Shown: positions 1-6,219 of the stretch, one piece after another | Position numbering within the stretch: the stretch's first letter is position 1 | Layout: every line of letters begins with the position of its first letter | Assembly: GCA_017476305.1 (NCBI GenBank) | Contig: JAFVAA010000299.1 | Location: 1 to 11,369, forward strand | DNA length: 11,369 bases | Direction: 5' to 3' | Source: Lachnospiraceae bacterium | Lineage (GTDB): Bacteria > Bacillota > Clostridia > Lachnospirales > Lachnospiraceae | Notes under the pieces: model-generated | Told to the model about the DNA's origin: nothing | The model's database searches: none | The model's input: only the letters and a program-made list of their open reading frames with translations | Position numbers and translations under genes: made by a program

Positions 1-1031
1 CCGCAGTTTTTGGGAATTGCGGAGGGGGCGTTGCCGTTCTTGCTGCAATGAGTGACTTTACGTTTATGGAAAAGAAAAGCGGCAGGCTTTTTGTCAATGC
101 TCCGAATACATTAGATGGAAATTATGTAGAGAAGACGGATTCTGCATCTGCTGAGTTTCAGAAATCTGCATCCAATGTAGATGTTGTGGCAGAGGGGGAG
201 ACAGAGCTTCTTACACAGATGAGAGAGCTTATTTCTATCTTACCGGAAAATAATAACGATACCGGATTTTCAGAGGAATGTATGGATGACCTGAATCGTA
301 TGGTACCGGATTTTTCGGCAGAGATTTCTGATCCGGCAGCTGCATTGGAGGATTTAAGTGATAATAATTTCTTCCTGGAGTTAAAGGCCGGATATGCGAA
401 GGAAATGGTGACCGGATTTATCTGCTTTGACGGGATGACAGTCGGTGCAGTCGCAAATCGTACAGCCATCTATGATGAAAATGGAAAGGAAAAGGAAAAG
501 TTTGCAGCCAGACTGACGACAGCAGGTGCGATAAAGGCGGCTGATTTCGTAAAGAAGTGTGATGCATTTAATATCCCTGTCCTGACACTTACGAACGTGG
601 AGGGCTTTGCAACTACACTGGAAGAGGAAAAGACGATTGCAGAAGCTGTCGCAAAGCTTACGGCAGCCTTCGCAGAGGCAGATGTTCCAAAGGTGAACCT
701 GATTACGGGAAAGGCTTATGGAAGTGCCTATATTACGATGAATTCAAAACATATTGGTGCAGATATGGTGTTTGCCCTTCCGGATGCGGAAATTGGTATG
801 ATGGATGCGCAGACGGCTGCCAATATCATGTATGCAGATGATGCAAATGCAGATTTATCTGCAGCTGCTGCGGAATTCGCAAAGAATACCAGTACAGCTG
901 CAGCTGCTGCGAGAGGATATGTAGATTCCGTGATTGAACCGGAATCTGCCAGAAAGCAGCTTTTATATGCATTTGAAATGCTGTTTTCAAAGAGTGAATA
1001 TCCAATTGGCAAAAAGCATGGAACTATCTAA
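1..1031 (+). CDS. Acyl-CoA carboxyltransferase subunit, MmdA/12S-like (5' truncated)
   Basis: The reading frame is open to the left edge: codons from base 3 encode AVFGNCGGGVAVLAA directly before the first internal ATG at 48. The gene therefore starts outside the window, and that ATG is not the start. About 342 residues are visible, and roughly the first 150 of a typical family member are missing. GNCGGG corresponds to the GPCAGG-type loop of acyl-CoA carboxyltransferases. MNSKHIGADMVFALPDAEIG and the preceding KAYGSAYI match the family's C-terminal lobe (MmdA, PccB, 12S transcarboxylase). By family, it would move CO2 between an acyl-CoA and carrier biotin in the cytoplasm. Oddities: the usual loop after 'PGF' (QEYGGIIRHGAK-type) is replaced by a sequence containing TTLEEEKTIAEAV, and the THxxxSGVAH-type segment is not recognisable. 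Substrate (methylmalonyl-, malonyl-, glutaconyl-CoA or other) cannot be assigned. The next gene follows after 14 bases. Confidence 0.85.
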   Translation, partial: AVFGNCGGGVAVLAAMSDFTFMEKKSGRLFVNAPNTLDGNYVEKTDSASAEFQKSASNVDVVAEGETELLTQMRELISILPENNNDTGFSEECMDDLNRMVPDFSAEISDPAAALEDLSDNNFFLELKAGYAKEMVTGFICFDGMTVGAVANRTAIYDENGKEKEKFAARLTTAGAIKAADFVKKCDAFNIPVLTLTNVEGFATTLEEEKTIAEAVAKLTAAFAEADVPKVNLITGKAYGSAYITMNSKHIGADMVFALPDAEIGMMDAQTAANIMYADDANADLSAAAAEFAKNTSTAAAAARGYVDSVIEPESARKQLLYAFEMLFSKSEYPIGKKHGTI

Positions 1032-1045
1032 GTAAGGAGAGGCAT

Positions 1046-1828
1046 ATGAAAAAGAGAGTGATGTTAATGCTCTGCATGGTCTTCTGTTTTGCATTTATGC
1101 TGGCGGGATGTTCTCTTACCAGAGAAAATCCGAATCTGGCAGAATCAAAGCTCGTGAAGGAATCAAAGGATTATGTCACGAAGTTTTGGGACGCAGATCA
1201 GAGAACCAGTCAGAAAGAGCAGTATGTGGATGTGATCGAGCAGCAGTTTGGCAGCATCGAGGATTTTCAAACGCAGTACAAGGAGATGGGTGCCTCTGAC
1301 GAGCAGATTACACAGATCGTAGACATTTACAATGATTATAAGGATTATGAAAAAGCCAAAGAGGAATATGGCGATTTTAAGAAGATTACGGATACGAGTT
1401 ATTCCTTAGCATCTACTTCTGCCTCTGTCGGAATTACGATCCAGACAGAAAAAGGCAAAAAAGTAGTATTTACCATGAACTATGATAAAAATGGCGAGAT
1501 GACAGATCACAAGTACGAGGAGTTTCAGTCTGTAAGCCAGATCATGGGAAGGGCGGCACTGAATACCATTATGAGTATGGCAATCGTATTTGCCGTGCTG
1601 ATTTTTATCGCACTCATCATCAGCTGCTTTAAGTTTATCGGGGCAGCACAGAAGAAACCGGCTGTGGAAACGAAAACAGAGGCACCGGCTCCTGTCGTGG
1701 AAACCGTAGAGGAGGAAGACCTGACAGATGATTTAGAGCTTGTGGCAGTCATTGCAGCGGCCATCGCTGCAGCAGAGGAAATGGAGAGTACGGATGGACT
1801 GGTGATACGCTCGATTATCCGAAGATGA
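1046..1828 (+). CDS. OadG-like gamma subunit with lipoprotein N-terminus
   Basis: This 260-aa protein starts at an ATG behind AAGGAGAGG. Residues 1-22 form a lipoprotein signal peptide with lipobox LAGC (Cys22), so the N-terminus should be lipidated and face outward. Residues about 23-165 are a hydrophilic extracytoplasmic domain I do not recognise, with a helical, charged first half and a beta-looking part (SYSLASTSASVGITIQTEKG). A membrane segment spans about 171-198, followed by a Lys/Pro/Glu linker. The C-terminal tail (LELVAVIAAAIAAAEEM...GLVIRSIIRR) is the hallmark of Gram-positive OadG/MmdD subunits. In this family the gamma subunit anchors the carboxyltransferase and biotin parts to the membrane beta subunit. 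Its place between the carboxyltransferase and biotin carrier genes supports that role. The ordinary OadG is far shorter, under about 130 aa; the added outside domain is the unusual part, with unknown function. Confidence 0.8.
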   Translation: MKKRVMLMLCMVFCFAFMLAGCSLTRENPNLAESKLVKESKDYVTKFWDADQRTSQKEQYVDVIEQQFGSIEDFQTQYKEMGASDEQITQIVDIYNDYKDYEKAKEEYGDFKKITDTSYSLASTSASVGITIQTEKGKKVVFTMNYDKNGEMTDHKYEEFQSVSQIMGRAALNTIMSMAIVFAVLIFIALIISCFKFIGAAQKKPAVETKTEAPAPVVETVEEEDLTDDLELVAVIAAAIAAAEEMESTDGLVIRSIIRR

Positions 1829-1934
1829 TTTTATCGGATATTCCCTGGAAGTATTGTGCAAGAGCCCGAAGAAATCTTGCAGATGGGAAGAAAAATGTCG
1901 TGCACAAAAGATGTGTGCAGTAATTATGTAAAAG

Positions 1935-1957
1935 CTCCAGGAAAGGGCTTCCTGGAG
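1935..1957 (+). repeat. 9-bp intercistronic inverted repeat upstream of the biotin carrier gene
   Basis: CTCCAGGAA (1935-1943) pairs perfectly with TTCCTGGAG (1949-1957) around a five-base loop. There is no T-tract after it. It ends 26 bases before the biotin carrier ribosome binding site. In an operon mRNA such a hairpin may mark a processing or stability boundary; that function is inferred. Confidence 0.55.
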
Positions 1958-1983
1958 GCAGGAGCAATTCAGTAAAACAGATT

Positions 1984-1988
1984 GGAGG
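1984..1988 (+). promoter_or_regulatory. Ribosome binding site deciding the biotin carrier start
   Basis: GGAGG lies 8 bases before ATG 1997. An in-frame TTG at 1982 overlaps this site and would place the Shine-Dalgarno sequence inside the gene, so 1997 is the start. Confidence 0.85.
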
Positions 1989-1996
1989 ATTTTAGC

Positions 1997-2362
1997 ATGA
2001 AAAACTATACAATTACCGTAAATGGTACAGCATATGATGTAACTGTGGAAGAGGGTACCGGTTCGGCATCGGCACCGGCTGCAGCACCGAAGAAGGCAGC
2101 ACCAAAGGCTGCGGCACCGAAGGCAGCTGCCCCATCCGGCGCACAGGGCGCAGTCAAGGTAAATGCACCAATGCCTGGTAAGATTTTATCTGTAAAGGCG
2201 AGTGCAGGTCAGGCAGTGAAGAAGGGCGATGTGCTTCTGATTCTGGAGGCAATGAAGATGGAGAACGAGGTAGTGGCACCGCAGGATGGTACAGTAGCAA
2301 GTATCAATGTATCAGCAGGAGATTCTGTAGAGGCAGGAGCAGTTTTGGCAAGTCTGAACTAG
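1997..2362 (+). CDS. Biotin carboxyl carrier protein of the decarboxylase complex
   Basis: This 121-aa protein carries the carboxyl group as carboxybiotin between the carboxyltransferases and the membrane decarboxylase. Residues 1-20 (MKNYTITVNGTAYDVTVEEG) match the N-terminal strand segment of decarboxylase biotin carriers (MmdC, transcarboxylase 1.3S). Residues about 21-51 are a flexible Ala/Pro/Lys linker with repeated PKAAA units. Residues about 52-121 form the biotinyl domain. The biotinylation motif is EAMKM with Lys87, 34 residues from the C-terminus, the normal distance. The start is the ATG at 1997 behind GGAGG. The gene sits 17 bases before the oadB homologue. It supplies the biotin domain that the OadA homologue further down lacks. 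No biotin ligase gene is in the window. Confidence 0.93.
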   Translation: MKNYTITVNGTAYDVTVEEGTGSASAPAAAPKKAAPKAAAPKAAAPSGAQGAVKVNAPMPGKILSVKASAGQAVKKGDVLLILEAMKMENEVVAPQDGTVASINVSAGDSVEAGAVLASLN

Positions 2363-2365
2363 TTT

Positions 2366-2371
2366 AGGAGG
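2366..2371 (+). promoter_or_regulatory. Ribosome binding site for the TTG start of oadB
   Basis: AGGAGG stands 8 bases before a TTG codon at 2380. No in-frame ATG lies at a suitable distance, and the encoded SYVIDTLGN matches a natural beta subunit N-terminus, so TTG is the likely initiator. Confidence 0.75.
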
Positions 2372-2379
2372 TACGAGCT

Positions 2380-3528
2380 TTGAGTTACGTTATTGACACG
2401 TTAGGGAATTTAGCAGGTCAGACCGCGTTTGCCAACCTTACGGTGGGCAATTATCTGATGATTGCGGTGGGCTGTGTATTTCTCTATTTGGCGATTAAAA
2501 AGGGGTATGAGCCACTTCTTTTGATTCCGATTGCATTTGGTATGATTCTTGTAAATATTTACCCGGATATCATAGCAAGTCCTGAGGATACATCAAATGG
2601 TGTGGGTGGTTTATTACATTATTTCTATCAGCTGGATGAATGGAGTATCCTACCTTCCCTGATTTTCATGGGTGTGGGTGCGATGACGGATTTCGGTCCG
2701 CTGATTGCGAATCCGGCGAGCTTCCTTTTAGGAGCAGCCGCACAGTTTGGTATTTTTACAGCATATCTGACTGCTATTTTACTGGGCTTTGGTAATAAGG
2801 CAGCAGCAGCGATTTCCATCATTGGTGGTGCAGATGGTCCGACCTCCATTTTCCTCTGTGGTAAGCTGCAGCAGACGGAGTACATGGGACCGATTGCGGT
2901 AGCGGCATATTCTTATATGTCACTCGTGCCGATCATTCAGCCACCGATCATGAAGCTCTTTACGACGGAAAAGGAGCGTAAGATCAAGATGGAGCAGCTT
3001 CGTCCGGTTTCGAAGCTGGAGAAGATTTTATTCCCGATCATTGTAACAATCGTGGTTTGTCTGATCCTTCCGACGACAACACCGCTCGTAGGTATGCTGA
3101 TGCTTGGAAATCTGTTTAAAGAGTCCGGTGTGGTTCACCAGTTGATGGAGACGGCATCCAATGCTCTGATGTACATTGTCGTGATCTTACTCGGAACCTC
3201 TGTAGGTGCTACGACGAGTGCAGAGGCATTTTTAAAGGCTACGACACTGAAAATCGTCGTTCTTGGTCTGGTAGCATTTGCAGTAGGTACTGCAGCCGGT
3301 GTGCTTTTTGGAAAGCTGATGTGTGTCGTCACAAAGGGCCAGGTGAATCCTTTGATTGGTTCTGCTGGTGTATCTGCAGTGCCGATGGCAGCCCGTGTAT
3401 CGCAGAAGGTCGGTTCAGAGGCGGATCCGACGAATTTCCTTTTGATGCATGCGATGGGGCCAAATGTGGCAGGTGTTATTGGTACGGCGGTTGCGGCAGG
3501 TGTATTTATGGCGATATTCGGCATATGA
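2380..3528 (+). CDS. oadB: Sodium-ion-translocating decarboxylase beta subunit
   Basis: This 382-aa, strongly hydrophobic multi-pass membrane protein belongs to the OadB/MmdB/GcdB family. It decarboxylates carboxybiotin and uses the energy to pump Na+ outward. Key positions are visible. GGADGPTS (149-156) contains Asp152, equivalent to the essential Asp203 of Klebsiella OadB. AYSYMSLVPIIQPP (176-189) carries the region of the functional Tyr. NPLIGSAGVSAVPMAARV (323-340) has Asn323, Gly327, Ser332 and Arg339 in the same spacing as Klebsiella Asn373, Gly377, Ser382 and Arg389. The catalytic and ion path therefore looks intact. The start is TTG 2380 behind AGGAGG; the stop is TGA. The length fits Gram-positive members. 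It follows the biotin carrier gene closely and is separated from the oadA homologue by 96 bases. The subfamily (oxaloacetate, methylmalonyl-CoA, glutaconyl-CoA or malonate) cannot be told from this subunit alone. Confidence 0.95.
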   Translation: MSYVIDTLGNLAGQTAFANLTVGNYLMIAVGCVFLYLAIKKGYEPLLLIPIAFGMILVNIYPDIIASPEDTSNGVGGLLHYFYQLDEWSILPSLIFMGVGAMTDFGPLIANPASFLLGAAAQFGIFTAYLTAILLGFGNKAAAAISIIGGADGPTSIFLCGKLQQTEYMGPIAVAAYSYMSLVPIIQPPIMKLFTTEKERKIKMEQLRPVSKLEKILFPIIVTIVVCLILPTTTPLVGMLMLGNLFKESGVVHQLMETASNALMYIVVILLGTSVGATTSAEAFLKATTLKIVVLGLVAFAVGTAAGVLFGKLMCVVTKGQVNPLIGSAGVSAVPMAARVSQKVGSEADPTNFLLMHAMGPNVAGVIGTAVAAGVFMAIFGI

Positions 3529-3565
3529 TGGCAGTGAAATGCAGTATATAAGGATCTGTAGATTA

Positions 3566-3594
3566 TTTACAGTTCCTAAAGTGAATTTAATAAT
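3566..3594 (+). promoter_or_regulatory. Candidate internal promoter before oadA
   Basis: TTTACA (3566-3571) and AATAAT (3589-3594) are separated by 17 bases, each one mismatch from the sigma-A consensus. It lies in the only sizeable gap between oadB and oadA and could give extra oadA transcript. The region is AT-rich, so chance similarity is possible. Confidence 0.4.
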
Positions 3595-3624
3595 CGAATA
3601 CAATATGGTGAAAGGAGAATAGAA

Positions 3625-5034
3625 ATGGCAGAGAAGAAACCATTAAAAATCACAGAGACCATTCTCCGTGATGCGCATCAGTCTCTGATTGCTACACGTA
3701 TGACGACAGAGCAGATGCTCCCGATTGTAGACAAGATGGATAAAATCGGATATCATGCGGTAGAGTGCTGGGGAGGTGCTACCTTTGATGCATCCTTACG
3801 ATTTTTAAAAGAGGATCCATGGGAGAGACTTCGTAAACTGAGAGATGGCTTTAAAAATACAAAGCTTCAGATGCTCTTTAGAGGACAGAATATTTTAGGA
3901 TATAATCATTATGCAGATGATGTGGTAGAGTATTTCGTACAGAAATCTCTTGCGAATGGTATTGACATCATCCGTATCTTTGACTGCCTGAACGATGTAC
4001 GTAACCTGAAAACAGCAGTGGATGCGGCAAATAAGGAAAACGGTCATGCACAGGTGGCTCTTTCCTATACACTTGGTGATGCATATACCCTGGATTATTG
4101 GAAGGATATGGCAAAGAAGATTGAGGATATGGGAGCGAAGTCCCTCTGCATCAAGGATATGGCAGGTCTTTTGGTACCGACGAAGGCGACGGAGCTTGTA
4201 ACGGCATTAAAGGAATCTGTAAGCATTCCGATCGATCTGCATACGCACTATACCTCCGGTGTGGCTGCCATGACCTATATGAAGGCAGTAGAAGCGGGCT
4301 GTGATATCATTGATACAGCCATCAGTCCGTTTGCGATGGGAACCAGCCAGCCGGCTACAGAGGTCATGGTAGAAGCATTCAAGGGAACCGAGTATGATAC
4401 AGGTCTGGATTTAGAGAAATTGACCGAGATTGCGGATTATTTCCGTCCGCTTCGTGAAGAGGCATTAAAGTCCGGACTGATGAATACGAAGGTGCTCGGT
4501 GTAAATATCCAGACACTTCGTTATCAGGTACCGGGAGGCATGCTCAGTAACCTGGTTTCCCAGCTAAAGGAGATGGGACAGGAGGATAAGTACGAGGAGG
4601 TATTAAAGGAGGTGCCTAGAGTTCGTAAGGACTTTGGTGAGCCGCCACTCGTGACGCCTTCCTCCCAGATCGTAGGAACACAGGCCGTTCTTAATGTGGT
4701 TTCCGGTGAGCGGTATAAGATGGTGACAAAGGAATCCAAAAAGCTTCTTTCCGGTCAGTTCGGTCAGACCGTAAAGCCTTTTGATCCTGAGGTTCAGAAA
4801 AAGTGCTTAGGAGATGAGGCAGAGGTCATTACCTGTCGGCCGGCAGATTTGATCAAGCCACAGCTTGCAGAGCTGGAGAAGGAGATGGCACAGTATAAGA
4901 CACAGGATGAGGATGTGCTTTCCTATGCCTTGTTCCCGCAGGTCGCGATGGATTTCTTCAAGTATCGTGAGGCGCAGAAGACGAAGGTGGATGCAGGAGC
5001 GGCAGATAAGGAGAATAAAGCTTATCCGGTGTAA
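3625..5034 (+). CDS. oadA: Pyruvate/oxaloacetate carboxyltransferase subunit (OadA/5S type, no biotin domain)
   Basis: This 469-aa cytosolic protein moves a carboxyl group between oxaloacetate and carrier biotin. Residues about 5-300 form the TIM-barrel carboxyltransferase domain. ETILRDAHQSL holds the metal ligand Asp16, CIKDMAGLL the lysine expected to be carbamylated (Lys177), and DLHTHYTSG the metal ligands His206 and His208. These sit one residue off Vibrio OadA Asp17, Lys178, His207 and His209. Residues about 300-450 are the conserved PYC_OADA C-terminal domain (YQVPGGMLSNL, GTQAVLNVVSGERY). The protein ends without the Pro/Ala linker and biotinyl domain of classical OadA. It therefore resembles transcarboxylase 5S and depends on the separate biotin carrier encoded upstream. 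AAAGGAG precedes the ATG. It is the last gene of the operon and is followed by a strong terminator. Pyruvate carboxylase subunit B would be the alternative name; no biotin carboxylase gene is present here. Confidence 0.93.
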   Translation: MAEKKPLKITETILRDAHQSLIATRMTTEQMLPIVDKMDKIGYHAVECWGGATFDASLRFLKEDPWERLRKLRDGFKNTKLQMLFRGQNILGYNHYADDVVEYFVQKSLANGIDIIRIFDCLNDVRNLKTAVDAANKENGHAQVALSYTLGDAYTLDYWKDMAKKIEDMGAKSLCIKDMAGLLVPTKATELVTALKESVSIPIDLHTHYTSGVAAMTYMKAVEAGCDIIDTAISPFAMGTSQPATEVMVEAFKGTEYDTGLDLEKLTEIADYFRPLREEALKSGLMNTKVLGVNIQTLRYQVPGGMLSNLVSQLKEMGQEDKYEEVLKEVPRVRKDFGEPPLVTPSSQIVGTQAVLNVVSGERYKMVTKESKKLLSGQFGQTVKPFDPEVQKKCLGDEAEVITCRPADLIKPQLAELEKEMAQYKTQDEDVLSYALFPQVAMDFFKYREAQKTKVDAGAADKENKAYPV

Positions 5035-5056
5035 AAATATCTTTATAGAAAAAATT

Positions 5057-5097
5057 AAAAAACCGGTGATTTCGAATTTGAAATCATCGGTTTTTTT
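5057..5097 (+). terminator. Intrinsic terminator of the decarboxylase operon
   Basis: An 11-bp stem (5063-5073 with 5080-5090, one G-T pair) has a six-base loop and is followed by seven T. The preceding A-run (5057-5062) can pair with the T-run. It begins 23 bases after the oadA stop codon. Confidence 0.93.
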
Positions 5098-5110
5098 GAT
5101 TGTGAATGGT

Positions 5111-5138
5111 TTGCAAGAGGTCTTATTTATGGTACAAT
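5111..5138 (+). promoter_or_regulatory. Candidate promoter of the CbiT-like gene
   Basis: TTGCAA (5111-5116) and TACAAT (5133-5138) are 16 bases apart (17 if TTTGCA at 5110 is used). The -10 box has one mismatch. It lies just after the operon terminator, leaving a leader of about 85 bases before ATG 5231. The leader repeats GCAGATTT twice within about 30 bases. Confidence 0.55.
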
Positions 5139-5216
5139 GCCTATAGGGTTTTGCTTTCTGGTTTGATATGCAGATTTTGCAGAAACAGCAGATTTGTCAA
5201 TTTTGGAATAAAATAA

Positions 5217-5223
5217 AGGGAGG
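5217..5223 (+). promoter_or_regulatory. Ribosome binding site deciding the CbiT-like start
   Basis: AGGGAGG ends 7 bases before ATG 5231. An in-frame ATG at 5168 would add 21 residues (MQILQKQQICQFWNKIKGGND) but has no such site, so 5231 is preferred. Confidence 0.8.
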
Positions 5224-5230
5224 AAATGAC

Positions 5231-6133
5231 ATGGAAAATCAAATTTTTACAAATACAAATGTACTTGCATGGCTTCAGTATTTTTCAGAAAACACGGAGC
5301 TTGATCTGGGGCATGTAAAGATTTTGGATATCACGAAAAAAAATAAGAATCTGATTCCGGCGGTGGAAGCACATCGCAGTGTTTTGGTGCTGACAGAGGC
5401 AGGGGATCAGGATATCTTTTACCGGATGTATCATGCGGGACTGGGGGAATGTACCGTTATTTATAATGAAGTCAGTGAGCCGGAGGGCCCGGTCAAGAAG
5501 CATTCGGTGGCAAGTATGATGGACCGTGGAATCAATGCCTCTGCAGGTATGGTCGTATTAAATCCAAATGCCAGAACGACAGTGAAGTTCGGTATGGATA
5601 ACCGCAGTTTTGCCACGGGCTCTGTCCGGTTTGTCGGTTCTGAAATCCGCACGATCCTTTTGTCAAAAATGCAGCTTACGGAGGGAAAAAATATCTGTGT
5701 GATTTCCGGGGAATCCATCGCGATCGAGGCCGCTATCCAGGACGGGGAAGGAACGGTCATTGCAGTAGAATACAGTAAATCGGATCGCAGTACGTTAGAG
5801 CAGAATGTCAGTCAGTTTGGATTAAATAATGTAAAGATCATCGATCATGTGGATGAGGAGAATTTTAAAGGACTTCCCGTACCGGAGGTGACGATGTTAG
5901 TGGCTTCTGCCAGTATGGAACAGGAGATGAAATATCTTTTGAGCCTGAATCCGCAGATGGAGTTTGTGATCTATACGCTTGATTTTGTGGTGGCTGCTTC
6001 GATGCCGAAGCTCTTTCAGGAGTTAGGACTGGGAGATCCGGAAATCATTCAGATGACGATTTCGAAGCTGACCAGTAAAAATACATACCGTACCGAGCCG
6101 GCACCATGGATTATCAGTGGGAAAGCGGAGTAG
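5231..6133 (+). CDS. Divergent CbiE(C-terminal)/CbiT-like protein, SAM motif degenerate
   Basis: This 300-aa soluble protein has no signal peptide. Residues 1-45 are not recognised. Residues about 46-112 (RSVLVLTEAGDQDIFYRMYHAGLGE...VVLNPN) resemble the C-terminal half of CbiE, the cobalt-precorrin-7 C5-methyltransferase. Residues about 120-275 resemble CbiT, the C15-methyltransferase/decarboxylase: GSEIRTILLSKMQLTEG matches the 'TKEEVRALALAKLRLRPG' region, IAIEAA the helix after motif I, and LEQNVSQFGLNNVKII the next Rossmann unit. Where CbiT has a DxGxGxG SAM loop, this protein reads ICVISGES (155-162), so the three glycines and the acidic residue are lost. The N-terminal CbiE SAM half is also absent. 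Cobalamin methyltransferase activity is therefore doubtful; a binding or regulatory role is conceivable. No other cobalamin gene is nearby and it appears to be transcribed alone. Family resemblance is from memory of motifs, not a search. Confidence 0.6.
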   Translation: MENQIFTNTNVLAWLQYFSENTELDLGHVKILDITKKNKNLIPAVEAHRSVLVLTEAGDQDIFYRMYHAGLGECTVIYNEVSEPEGPVKKHSVASMMDRGINASAGMVVLNPNARTTVKFGMDNRSFATGSVRFVGSEIRTILLSKMQLTEGKNICVISGESIAIEAAIQDGEGTVIAVEYSKSDRSTLEQNVSQFGLNNVKIIDHVDEENFKGLPVPEVTMLVASASMEQEMKYLLSLNPQMEFVIYTLDFVVAASMPKLFQELGLGDPEIIQMTISKLTSKNTYRTEPAPWIISGKAE

Positions 6134-6140
6134 GCAGAGT

Positions 6141-6194
6141 ATTTTTTTGTTGCTTTTTCTATCATTTAAAGTTATAATAGAAAAGCAAAAAAAT
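6141..6194 (+). repeat. AT-rich imperfect inverted repeat overlapping a promoter
   Basis: The left arm 6141-6162 and right arm 6177-6194 pair over 18 bp (ATTTTTTT with AAAAAAAT, GC with GC, TTTT with AAAA, CTAT with ATAG), with bulges of three and one bases and a 14-base loop. It starts 7 bases after the stop of the CbiT-like gene. The T-run in the left arm may help terminate that gene, and the repeat contains the -35 and -10 boxes of the next promoter. Confidence 0.5.
6150..6178 (+). promoter_or_regulatory. Promoter of the secreted Ig-like protein gene
   Basis: TTGCTT (6150-6155), a 17-base spacer and a perfect TATAAT (6173-6178). The expected start near 6185 leaves a leader of about 35 bases ending in TAAGGAGG before ATG 6220. 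Confidence 0.7.
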
Positions 6195-6219
6195 TTATAT
6201 ACTTAAGGAGGTTTTACTT

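Larger units (their letters stand above)
1829..1996 (+). other. Intergenic spacer in the operon with two hairpins
   Basis: This 168-base gap is much longer than the 14- and 17-base gaps of the neighbouring genes. It holds a 6-bp stem (TGCACA 1901-1906 with TGTGCA 1914-1919) and a stronger 9-bp stem at 1935-1957. Neither is followed by a T-run, so simple termination is unlikely. No convincing promoter was found in it. Confidence 0.5.

Noticed and set aside
48..50. ATG as the start of the first gene
   Set aside because: The same frame is open to the left edge and the upstream codons read GNCGGGVAVLAA, part of the carboxyltransferase fold, so the gene begins outside the window.
1108..1299. Overlapping + strand reading frame of 63 codons inside the OadG-like gene
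   Set aside because: It has no ribosome binding site, its composition is not protein-like, and it lies fully within a well-supported gene.
1829..1996. Intrinsic terminator or attenuator between the gamma subunit and biotin carrier genes
   Set aside because: The 9-bp stem has no T-run on its 3' side, so it does not fit an intrinsic terminator.
3135..3524. Minus-strand reading frame of 129 codons opposite oadB
   Set aside because: It is the antisense shadow of a hydrophobic membrane protein gene; there is no ribosome binding site or recognisable motif.
3321..3551. Second + strand frame at the end of oadB
   Set aside because: It is out of frame with the conserved NPLIGSAG region, Cys/Trp-rich and without a start signal; a shadow.
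4865..5146. Arg-rich + strand frame running through the end of oadA and the terminator
   Set aside because: It is an alternative frame of oadA and would read across the intrinsic terminator at 5057-5097; no start signal.
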